From positions 310,001 through 374,000 of the forward strand of contig JBAMDO010000010.1 of assembly GCA_037074765.1 (NCBI GenBank): DNA of 64,000 nucleotides, read 5' to 3'. Each line of letters starts with the position of its first letter. Position 1 is the stretch's first letter. This document shows positions 51,783-62,284 of the stretch, piece after piece. The position numbers were made by a program, and so were the translations under genes. Source of the DNA: Mansonella perstans (lineage: Eukaryota > Nematoda > Chromadorea > Rhabditida > Onchocercidae). The notes under the pieces were generated by a model. That model was given only the letters and a program-made list of their open reading frames with translations, had not been told where the DNA came from and made no database searches.

Positions 51783-53946
51783 TTATTTATTTACAGTCAG
51801 TTTTTTAGGTATTTCAGTTTTTTTGGCGGTATTAAGCACTGACTATGGAAATAATATTGTTAGCAAGAATAAATTTTACAGGTAAGGTGAAATTATGCAA
51901 CGTAACAGTATTGGCCATCATATCATCCTAGATTGGCAATCATAACATTCTGGATGTATTCTAAATGTTTAAATCGAATTTGCTTAAAAATTAATAATGA
52001 GAAAGAGTTGACTTAAATGGAGGCCATAAATGGAGAAATTGAAATTGAAATTATTTTCATCAAATATAGATTCTGACGCAAACAGCAAGTAGGAGCTTTT
52101 AACCATTTCGCACTTACTTTTGCTCTTTTTATTTTTTTAAAGCTGTGTTGAAAGGAAGGAAGCACTTTACTTTGAGTATTGACAAACCACCAAAGCGAGA
52201 GAGCATTTGAGATGATAAATGCGCGATTTCCTCTTCAATGATCCTAACTGACTTCGGAGCATTTGAGATCTTCGAACGGATAATACCATGCACTAAGTGT
52301 TTTTGTAAATGTCGTCGAAAGAAATCTGTGAACAGATCATACATGATTGTTTTGTCATTCAATAAGATATCTACAGTTTTTTGATGGCAACTTAATCAGA
52401 TGTTGGTCATATGTATTAGTATATGTATTAGTAGGTCATATGTATTAGTATGTTGGTCATATGTATTAGTCTTCCATAAAAGCAAAGTTGTTCTGCTCGA
52501 TCATTTATGCGAACAATCAATCATTGGTGCTTATTTATATGACTACAAAGCGTAATTAAGTTGCACAGCTATTTCTTTCTTTATGGTTTCAAACGCATTG
52601 TTATTGATTTAACACCATTGCTTATGTGTTAATCTTAACTTCAGACAAAATGGCTAAAACTCTGTTCTTTCCTATTCAATCTTTATATTTATTCTTTCGC
52701 ATTTCAGTTCTCTTTTCTATTGTTGGCCATACTGTCTAATCATGTTCATGTGTTCAGTGAAATCTGGGTTAAAGATTTTAGGGCGAAGAAAAAAAAATTG
52801 AAAGGTATTAAAAGATTGTTTGTTGCTTTACAAACTTTACACTTTCAAACACAAGGTGCATTTATGTAATTTAGAAGTTGAGAGCCCGGAATTAATTACT
52901 GGGCATGAAGCAGGAAAGATTTAAAGCTTTAAACATTTCTTCTACACTGTCACCACATTTTTTCCCTCAACTGCGAAAATCTTCACGGATCATTTCGTGC
53001 ACTTACCTATACGAAACTTTCACATCTACTAAAACTCGTCCATTTAAATTAAATTTTTTATACTGCACACAATGGATGCTAGAATCTATAAAAACTATTT
53101 CTCAAAAAAAGAAAAAAAAAATTTTCTTCTAAAATGCGACACTAACTTATTTTCATCTAATAATGGATTACAACGAAACACCTCTCCGTTGCAGGAAACA
53201 TCATTTACACTAAATTGCTTCCAGTTAAATAAAGTTCTGCTGAAATACGATATAAGAGTTTTGAAAAAAATTTCAAATGTTATCATCCTTATTCTAGGAA
53301 TGAAAGCTGAGTTTATTGATTGACGAAAATTCTCACTCATTCCATTATCAGTATGTAAGCAACTATTTCAAATATAAGTTTGATGATTAGCTGATTATAA
53401 TTGGACATTAAAACGGAATAAAAAGATGGCAATAAATGGGAAGGCTTTTACCTATTGTTCAATCCTTTCATAGTTTTCCTATTAACTGAATTAGTATGTT
53501 CTCTCTTAGTTCATCGACAAATGTGAATGAGATGTTTGCAATTTCAACATCTTTTCACCGTTAACACATCCCAATACAGAATACAATATGTTAATAACTA
53601 AATGCAACCTTCTAAGGTCTGAACAGTGAATCATAATACTTTATAGGCTTTTCTTTCATAGATAAATAGCAATTTTTTTTAAGCTCTCATAAATATGGAA
53701 ATAAATTTGATATGTGGCCTAGACATAAATTTAAAGCATTTAGGGGGTTCATTATTTCCATCAGTACCAATTCCTTCCTTTCGAATATTTCTGGTTATTC
53801 TTTCAACTGGATATTTGTAATTTTTTTTTGCACACCTGTCCAATTCTGCCACATGATGATAACCTGTCCAATGCTATTACAGCACATTTTTTTAAAATTA
53901 GAGTTATTGAATGGATCAGTATCCAAGTACAATTTATCAGCATTTC
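51783..53946 (-). CDS. Unrecognised multi-exon gene, incomplete or decaying
   Basis: Protein-like exons with consensus sites occur at 53946-53836, 53485-53452, 53239-53147 and 53078-53007; these four join in phase. Two more, 52370-52171 and 51842-51783 (stop TAA), also join to each other in phase. The first block is Cys- and Asn-rich (FKKMCCNSIGQVIIMWQNWT; DVSCNGEVFRCNPLLDEN; FNLNGRVLVDVKVSYR), suggesting an extracellular or lumenal segment. The second is helical and basic (LFTDFFRRHLQKH; RIIEEEIAHLSSQML). Between 53007 and 52370 no exon restores phase. Upstream of 53946 the same frame continues through a TAA at 53948-53950 into further protein-like sequence. It may be a pseudogene, or I may have missed exons. 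I do not recognise the family. Confidence 0.5.
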
Positions 53947-54468
53947 CTTATGATATCAATTTGCAGAGAATCACCGCCTCTGATTCTCTTTTACAGATTA
54001 AATGAACTAACCAAATCGTGTTACATTTCTGGATAAATGACAGCTGCACTAAGCCAAAAAAATTTCAAGTTCAAATTTTAACTCTAAATTTACTCAGATT
54101 TTGCTTTACAAGGCAACACAACATCAATTACTACAGTTTTTTCTTTTTTTATTGAACAAAACGCAGTTTGTTTAGCTCCAGTATTTGCTCTAACATTTAT
54201 AAGTGAATCTTACATACGAACAAAGTACTAACTCGTCCTTTTGATGAAGAAATATTGCGAACCCAGAACTTCAATTTAAAAATTTAAAACTGTATCAAAA
54301 TGTTGCGGAACACATTTTAAAACATGTTGTATGACTGTTGATGGCCAAGGTTTCATAGTCTGAACTGGACGATAATTCAGCCGGTCAGTAGATCGATGAA
54401 TGTGCCGATAACAATTACGTTAATCGTTCCCTCGAGGAACTGTTAAATATACGGAAAAGGATGTGAAG

Positions 54469-54554
54469 AACTGAGCAGTTATATCCATCATGAAAACTTT
54501 CTTTTCGCCAGAACTGAGCAGTTGTATCCATCATGAAAACTCTCTTTTCGCCAT
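54469..54554. repeat. 43-bp tandem duplication
   Basis: Copies at about 54469-54511 and 54512-54554 differ at two positions by eye. The right copy contains the TGA that closes the minus-strand open exon at 54531-54718, so the duplication changed the 3' part of that frame. Confidence 0.85.
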
Positions 54555-54718
54555 TTTTATCATTCTTATTTCCCAGTCATCATTGTTTTCTTCACAAAAA
54601 GTTGGGATTGCAGTGATTTTATAACGTAGTAACGGAATCATTAATTCGGAAAGGTTAGACGTAGAACGACTGTATTTTCTACTTCCTATTCTTATTTTTG
54701 GGGTTTCACATGTGGCCA
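54531..54718 (-). CDS. Possible exon upstream of the unresolved minus-strand gene
   Basis: An open frame of about 62 codons after an ACCAG acceptor is basic and protein-like (KIRIGSRKYSRSTSNLSEL; EENNDDWEIRMIKMAKREFS). It may belong to the 51.8-53.9 kb gene but could not be joined in phase. A further short patch at 54374-54436 (FLEGTINVIVIGTFIDLLTG, then stop, after TTAACAG) looks like a hydrophobic C terminus. Neither was matched to a known family. Confidence 0.3.
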
Positions 54719-54790
54719 CTGGTTAATGCTAAAGATATCTGAATGTTTTAAAAACCGTCGATCCACTGAACCACCAAACGAAAACTTCCA

Positions 54791-54946
54791 TGACTGAAGT
54801 TGGGAAAGAGCTGCGTGAGATGAAATTAGAAAGAGAATATTCCAGAAACCATGGAAATAAGGTATGGTAAAAAAAATACTCTATTTGTCTATGTATGGGA
54901 CCTAAATAAGCTTGTTAAGCGGCCATTTATTAATATTCATGAGTAA
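54791..54946 (+). other. Possible small plus-strand coding exons
   Basis: ATG at 54791 opens 24 charged codons (MTEVGKELREMKLEREYSRN and on) to a GTATGG donor at 54865. A 46-bp gap is followed by AATAAG and an in-phase segment ending in TAA at about 54946. An overlapping frame from about 54940 to 55127 also reads as a charged peptide. Evidence is weak. Confidence 0.2.
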
Positions 54947-55419
54947 TACTACTTTAAAAAACCGGAACAAGCACCGTTCCCATATATCAATAAATACCAG
55001 TGCTTCTCTGAAGCACCAACAAGATCAAGAAGATTCTTATGATATGAATAACAAGCATTTGTTGAAAGACAAGGATAAAAGATGTGAAAACAAAGATTTC
55101 CGACCGGAATATGAAGTAGTAGAATAACAGAACAGTAACAACACCGACGGTAGAAATAAAAAGTACTTATCACAATTCGATGCAGAACGACTCTTTCTCT
55201 GTTCTTCTGTGTGTAACTGCAGAGTCTGTAACTTAGTCATTAGACATTACGTAATATAAATACTGTAGTCCCCACAACCGCTAATAATCCGCACAAGTTT
55301 TTTATATATCTGAATATTACGAAACGTCAACCACTCATTCCGAACTATGTCAATTTTGAAAATATTTTCTTCCGAAAAGATAGTAGAAAATGATCGGCAA
55401 GCACTTTACACAAGCATTA

Positions 55420-58400
55420 TTATCGTCGTTGTTTAGTATTTTTAGTGTCCAGACAATCCGGTTCTTCAGGTAATTCATTCAGATACTGTTCGCGCAAATC
55501 TTCTATAGCTTTACACCATTCCAATGCATTTCGCTCCGGATCAAATAAATAATAAGTACGGCTCGGCTAAAAATATTACGAATCAAAACAGCAATAATTC
55601 ACAATATTTTCTCTTAAACTAATAGTGATTTTTTTCTCCTTTGCTAAAAAAACATGCACGAATGACAAACTGTATGCACGAAGAAAGTTCGGAAATTCTT
55701 CGCTTCAACTCGTAACTTCTGACAGAACGGTATTTTGCCCTTCAATTCCATGCTTATGGGATCCACATAGAATATATATGGTCCTTCTGTCAGTAAAAAC
55801 ATCCTTCTTCTTGCGAACAATCCCTAAATTAAGTTTTCAACAAAAATATATTAAATAAGTTATTTTAGTTCAATTGTTTCACAAAAACTCATTGATTTCA
55901 AGTTTCGAAATTGGCAATTAATCGGTTCGACGCGATGTACGCTCAGTACATCATAAGACACGGTTATTCGTTCCATGATCAAATGAAAATACTCGCAAAT
56001 GAAAATGGTAAAATGTACCAGCACAATACGTCTGCTTTTCATTATGCCTCTATACATTTTACTCTAAAAACAACCTTCTTTTTATCCAATAAACCACTTT
56101 TAACGATCAAATTATCCTCAACAAAACGATGGTATTTGTGTTCTTTCCGCTGAATACTGAGTCTTTTTTCACGCAACATGGTTGACTCGGGTTCTTCTAT
56201 TTCCAAATTATCTTTGTTTCGGCTGAAATAGTTCTTCATAATCTTTGAAAACCTACAATTCTGTCTGCTAATAAACAAAACAAACCTGGAAGAACAGAAG
56301 TCTTTTAGAGAAAGCCCTAACAAACGGGTAACTGCTGCATCATCAAGGCCGGGTTCTATATCATCTGGAAAATGATAGTCGCTGTGAAAGGCTGGTTCTC
56401 CACAACTGGCGGGTAAATACGGTTTAAAAGGCGGTGGCGTTTTTGTGATCAAATTATCCCAGTCAACCATGGCAAAATATGGATGAGAACGAACAGCCTC
56501 ACTGCCGCCAGTCTCTTCAGAACCAAGACGTTTATTAGGATCGAACACCTGAAACAAAAACATAAAAGATATCAGCATAAGATACTTACCGCAAGCACCG
56601 AAAGCAGTGAATCATGAATTAGGAAAAGTGAATGTAGCCGTCCGCACCAAGAATTTTCGAACGAGATCTTTGGGAAGATCTGGAAAACCTTCAGGAAAAC
56701 TGTAGTCCAACTTCTGAATCTTTTGAAAAATATGGTAATCATTAATAGCTCGAAAAGGTGGCAATCCAGAAACCATTTGAAAAATTATTGCACCCAAAGC
56801 CCAGTAATCACATCTGAAAAGAGCAAAAATGAGGATCATAATCCACTGGATGAGTTATTTCAAACAGTGTGAAACTAACGATGGGCCAACTTTTCCATCT
56901 ACCAGTACTTCTGGTGAAAGGTACTGGGCAGTACCAACGAATGTAGATCGACTACGATGGTGTTCTTCTCGAAGAGCACTTTTCGCATCTGTTTCATCTG
57001 TAATTTCAAAACCAGTAATGAAATGAAGTCAAAGTTATATATTCAACACCTAACTCATGTCTACTTATCTTTTTCTGAATCAATAAATTTAGCTGTGCCA
57101 AAATCAGATAACATTATGTGCCAATTCTCTCCAAGCAAAATATTTTCTGGTTTCAAATCCCTGTGAATGACGCCACATTTATGGAGCACATCAATTGCGC
57201 ACAGAAGTTCTGCCGAATAAAACAAGGTCACCTATAAAATTATATACCAGGTAAAGAAATGCTTGTGTTCTTGTGCGTGCAAATCGCAATATACTATGAG
57301 TTCATTTTAAAATTTATAAATATTTCGCTTATTTTTGGACGCAATTTACTAGAAAAAAAAATCCACTCGAACCACATAAACAGAAAACACAAAACAGCAC
57401 TTACATCTTCATCGAAAGAACCAAGACGATGCAAATATGTCAACAAATCGCCATTTTTTGCATAGGTCATAGCAAAGTCTGCAAGCGCTTTCATGAATGT
57501 TTTGACAAAAAAGAATGCAATAAGTAAGAAGTGAATAAACAGCAGATAATGCAAAGACTTACAAAGACGAGTGGGATCTTGGAAAGTACAGTATAAGGAT
57601 ACAAAATATGGATGTCCACCGTGCAAATAAGTCAGCGAAGTCATTATATCTTTCTCGCGCATAACCGAGACTACCTTGCAAAGTATTAATTTAAGTATTT
57701 CTGATGTTCATTCGAAATCTACATTATTCAATCGATACTTTTTTTTTTTGGTAAAAAAATCCAAACGAGCACCTTATCATGTCGTCGAATTAAATCTTTA
57801 TTGAGCACTTTCAAAGCAAATTCCTTCCCACTGGATACCTCACGTGCATGATATACCTGCAAGGTCAAAACAGTGGAAAAATAAAAGATAATTTACATTT
57901 ATCTGTTACTCATAAATCTTACCGTAGAAAAACAACCTTCGCCCAGTATTTGCAAAAAAAAGAAATCAACGGCACTCTTCTGCACTGGCTGCATGCCATT
58001 TTTCAACATCTGCACCATTACCATCTGGGAAATTGAAGATTTTTTGATCTGCAAGAAAGCTACTCTACGATATAAGAAATCTATCTATCATTTCAAAAAA
58101 AGTGAAGAATAAATGTTCCCTAGAAATGCATAAGCACTTTTTTCTGAGAATAACTCGGACAACAGAGCATTGAATACAAAAAGAGTTCTAGATAACAACC
58201 AAATCATTAGTTGCACTCATCGACTGAAACAACCAAATCATTAGTTGCACTCAGTGTTCGAATGCATCTTAAGCCTAAGGGTAATCAGCTCAAGTGCACG
58301 ACTAATCAAACGGATGCACTAATAGGATTAAACAAAAATGAAAAACCTCTCTGCCCATAGGCACATCTTTGCTGCACATCGCTTTATCGTTTTCATCCAC

Positions 58401-58451
58401 AAAATGAACAAACACATTTGCCGTCACTGAAAATTGTCGAGAACTAAACAT
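55420..58451 (-). CDS. pdk-1: 3-phosphoinositide-dependent protein kinase 1 (PDK-1)
   Basis: Twelve exons, 5' to 3': 58451-58347, 58048-57923, 57856-57773, 57674-57563, 57478-57405, 57231-57069, 56997-56880, 56813-56648, 56548-56286, 56222-56075, 55823-55671, 55566-55420, giving 552 aa (human PDPK1 is about 556). Kinase motifs: glycine loop GEGCFSTV (71-78), catalytic Lys93 in [14 protein letters not shown] with Asp192, DFG at 210-212, activation loop [12 protein letters not shown] with Thr240 where human has Ser241. The C-terminal PH domain ([15 protein letters not shown] to WCKAIEDL) binds PIP3. PDK-1 phosphorylates AKT and SGK in the insulin/DAF-2 pathway. The ATG at 58451 is the first in-frame start downstream of a poly-T tract. 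The exon ending at 57069 must use an AT donor to keep frame. Confidence 0.93.
58194..58253. repeat. 24-bp direct repeat in pdk-1 intron 1
   Basis: Two exact copies of CAACCAAATCATTAGTTGCA plus four more shared bases lie about 10 bp apart within the first pdk-1 intron. It is a short local duplication with no coding meaning. Confidence 0.8.
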
Positions 58452-58847
58452 TCGATTTGATTTTAACAACAATGCTGATGTAAAAAAAAAAAAAAAAAAA
58501 AAATTTGATCCGTTTACACACACACAGGTAGGATTGTTGCTACCACGAAAGTCGCAAACAAAATGGTGGTTGTGCCGGAACAATTGCGCAATGTAAACCC
58601 TACTTAACCTAAGACATGTACCATCTAGAACTTTCAAATTATCAAAATTGCAACCGCTAAATCTCTTCCCAAAGATATTTACAAAAGTTCGTAACATCAT
58701 TAAAAAACTGGTGAATTTTTTAAAATTGTTTAAAATAAAGCTCTTCTCTTATCAATGTATACCTTAGTAACCATTATCTTTTTTCAAGTATTATATTTAT
58801 TATTGCCTACTAGAGGAAAGATCACAAATAATAGCATTTTTATTATG

Positions 58848-59275
58848 ACTATAGGATCAAACAAACCATTAGTGGATGAAGAATCACCATCAGTGTTAGA
58901 TACGATAGGCAGATATTTGCGTACAGTGACTACCATTAAGTTTACCGGAATGTACAACAGTAATCAGAAATCATTAGTCTCGTTATTCCCTCCCTGCACT
59001 CTCCCATATGTTGACCCTGAAAAATCTGAAAATTCATTAACCACTTCTCAAAAGACATCGTATGCTGCTTCATATCAACGATACACGTATGCAATCTTTT
59101 CCTTATCTTTCTTAGTTAGCTCCTAACCTATCCAACTTTAAATATTCATCTCATAACTACACGTAAACTCATAAAAAGAAATCGGAACCATCACAGTAGC
59201 AGCGTATCAGACGTGATAAATCCGGTACGAGTAAACTTCGAACAGCGCTATGCACGTCATGATGATAATAACTAG
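58848..59275 (+). CDS. Unrecognised small protein, head-to-head with pdk-1
   Basis: Two exons, 58848-59086 and 59179-59275, joined in phase give 111 aa. The first exon is clearly coding-like (GSNKPLVDEESPSVLDTIGR; SLFPPCTLPYVDPEKSEN) and ends at a GTATGC donor. The second (SSSVSDVINPVRVNFEQRYA) begins after AAAAAG, a poor acceptor lacking a pyrimidine tract. The frame is open further upstream to an ATG at 58755, which would add a hydrophobic N terminus, and TATAG just after the ATG at 58848 could instead be an acceptor. No family recognised. It lies about 400 bp from the pdk-1 start on the opposite strand and could share a promoter. Confidence 0.42.
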
Positions 59276-60236
59276 CGATTAATTGGGAATAGCACTTCGG
59301 ATTAAGAGTAACTGATAGAAAAGGATGCATTTTCGGCATTTCATATTCTGCTCTATTTTCTTGTATACTTAAATTAAAAAAAGATGATGAATGGATCGTA
59401 AAAAAAAAAAAAAAAAAAAATTGTCAAAAACACGTCGCTCGTACGTTTAATCAACACAGTAACTTACTTAATTGATGCAACTTTGCTGCATTTATTTAAT
59501 AATTAATAACTTCCATTGTATTTATCGCATAATTTTTTTCCAAATTTGTAAATTGGTTGTACCACGTTGCTTTACTTCATTTGCATTTTGTTTTTATTAA
59601 TTTAGTTTAGCGACATTGATATGATCATTAAAGATTTGACTGTACAATATATTGAATCGAGCATTCTGCTTGGATTATAGTGATTAGCGATAATCACTGA
59701 TAATTTCTCATTACAAATCATTATTATGGCCAAAAAACGTTAAGAGAAAGCATATGAAATATCGAGTAATTCCTTATTCAGCAAATTGATAAATGTTAGT
59801 CGATTTTATCAGGGAAAAGATGCTCAAATATTGGAGAAATCTATTCATGCTACGCATCATTTCATTATCGTAGATTCAGGCTATCAATTAATAAATTTTT
59901 TTTTTTAACGGCTATTAAAGTTTTCGAAAATGATACATACATTATAATATTGAGCTTATTCAAAGGCAATATCATAAATTATGAACAATTTATCAAGTCA
60001 AATAACTTAAGAGTTTGATTAATGAAATCCGACACAACTATTACACAAAGACAAAAATTATATCAAAGTATTAAAAGAAAACAAAAAAGATGTCAAGCAC
60101 TGTTACTGTCACAACTTCTTGCTTTCGCGTATTTTTAAATCCCTGATAATCAAAGTTTTTGTAAATTGTTTGTAAGCTATTCTGATTCGATAAGCAAAAA
60201 TCTCCTCTTAAGAGTTAATTAAGCAGGATTCTGTTT

Positions 60237-60271
<35 letters not shown>

Positions 60272-61609
60272 CGTATTGAAAAATGAATAAATGTTATATC
60301 TCTCTGATGCAAGAAGTAAACAAAATTGTTTTAAATTAAAATTACTCTTTTCACAATTGAACAAATGAATTCTTGAAAAAGCTCTGGGATACAGAATAAA
60401 CAAATCAATATGGAACTATGTTACAACGAAGCATAAGATACGTTAGAATGAAAAAGTCTAATGCTCATTTTACTTAGTATATTACTTTATTAAGAAAATT
60501 CAATAAATGATCAAAAAAGGCGTGTACATAGCGATTTCACTGCAAATATAATTTTATTGGGATTTTATAGAAAAAAAAAAAAAAAAACTTTACGGTTTGA
60601 TAATTTAAAGATTGCCCATTTAGAGGCATTGCAAGGAAACAATTCTCTCGTATTTGTACTTATGGGCGAAATTGAAACAAGATAAAATCAGTCCGAAAAT
60701 CTTTTTAATGAAATTAATAAATTTCACATTTTCTTTGAAAAATGAAAAAAACAAGCAGAAATCGCAGCAGTAGTTTGCTTGCTTGCTATTCTGCCATCGC
60801 AGTCTGAAATGCTTTATTTTTTTAATCATTCATTCACTCCAGAATTCATTTTCGTAATGATTGATAAATGCTACAGATCCATATAAAATTTAGAAATTAA
60901 AGCAACCATTCGGCTGTGTAATGCCAAATTCAAAGAAAAAATCCCAAAAAAAAGAAAACAATTCCAATTTAAAAGAAAAATTGTTTCAATTTCAAGAAAA
61001 TAATTCCAAGAAAACAAAACTATTTTTTCGAATTTGTTAATTTCATCCTCTTTAAATATTTTTAAAACTTCCAAAATTAGCATTTCTGAAACAGAAGAGA
61101 AATTAAATAACTTGAGATTATAAAAAAAAAATCGTTAAAAAATGTTCGCATAACTTTAATATCCTTTAAGTAACGGTTAGCACAAATTACTGGTTTTTTC
61201 GAGATACTGTTTAATTGATTTATTTGTCGGAAATTGAAAAAACAATTTTCTATAAGAAAAAAGAGAATTTGGGATGTTGTAAAAAAAAGGGAAAACTTTA
61301 TGGATTGATGATTTATGGGTTGCCCATTTTGAGGCATCATAAAAAACAGCTATTCAATAGATATGCTTAATGAAGAAATTGAAACAACGCAAAATCAGTT
61401 AAAAACTTGAATTTATTGAATTTATCGAAATATGCTATATATATTATTGAAATGATTGCTTAAAAATTTTATGTGATGTACAACATCCAACAACAAAAAA
61501 ATGGAAAGCTATGTTGCGTTAATCGCATTTTTTTTTCTTAATAGCTTTTTCTATTGGGTTTAAATGTTCCATCAGTAAAACAGCATAAATTTTATAACTA
61601 CTATTTCAG
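59276..61609. other. AT-rich intergenic stretch with diverged repeat pair
   Basis: No gene found. Two diverged direct copies, at about 60585-60740 and 61290-61430, share a block around TTGCCCATTT.GAGGCAT and a second around GAAATTGAAACAA. Poly-A runs at 59401-59420 and 60571-60588 and a poly-T at 60240-60266 are present. Confidence 0.5.
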
Positions 61610-61960
61610 CATTTGCATGTAATGATGATGGTCAGAGTTATGATGGATCAGAGAATAATTTGGATTACATAACTCTTCATGGTATGGTATATTGGATATT
61701 TGTATTGTACTGGATATATTTGTTTGTTCTTACTATAAGGTTAAACTATAACGATATCAGACAATATTCTGTTCCATCTCATTATTTGATGCATTTAGAA
61801 TTTTAACTTTTAACAATCGTTTCAATTTTATACCATGTGCAAACATTACGTAATTCAAAATATCTAATCTGTTTCAGCAAATGAAAGTGGAGCTTGCAAA
61901 TGTTTGCAGAATTACTCTAAATCTACTAACTTTGGCACATTTAAAAATTTTTCTGTATGA
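61610..61960 (+). CDS. Two 3' exons of an unrecognised gene
   Basis: Exon 61610-61681 (after CTATTTCAG, donor GTATGG) encodes an acidic segment (NDDGQSYDGSENNLDYITLH). Exon 61878-61960 (after CTGTTTCAG) continues in phase with three Cys-free turns and a Cys pair (NESGACKCLQNYSK) to a TGA. Both acceptors are strong nematode consensus. Upstream exons and start were not found, and the incoming phase does not fit the gene at 58.8 kb. Function unknown. Confidence 0.4.
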
Positions 61961-62284
61961 AGAGCGGCCGCTATACTTTCAAATATTGGAAGAGTATTTA
62001 CGAAATGTGGCAAATCTAATATGCCCATTTTTGGTTTGAAATTTATTTGTGGTATGGTAAAGTATGGTATTATCAGATAACTGTTGACTTTTTTTTACTA
62101 CTGCTATCATAATTAATACAAGAAGAATGAAAAAAGACTAAACAAGAGGGGATACTTCTTTTATAAAGCTTTCAAATATGCAAAGGAACAGTCACTGAAG
62201 AGCTATTCATATAAAATGTAAGAGTGTTTCATTGAACTCTTTATTAACTTCTTTAATGATATTCTTCTTTACATTAACAATTTA

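Noticed and set aside
53072..53323. Plus-strand open frame opposite the minus-strand exons at 53.0-53.24 kb
   Set aside because: The minus strand shows three consensus-spliced, phase-compatible exons; the plus frame has none.
55037..55240. Minus-strand open frame below pdk-1
   Set aside because: pdk-1 ends with a clear stop at 55420 after the PH domain, and this frame has no acceptor and poor composition.
58452..58700. N-terminal extension of the pdk-1 first-exon frame
   Set aside because: It would translate a 21-nt T run into a Phe run; the ATG at 58451 is the simpler start.
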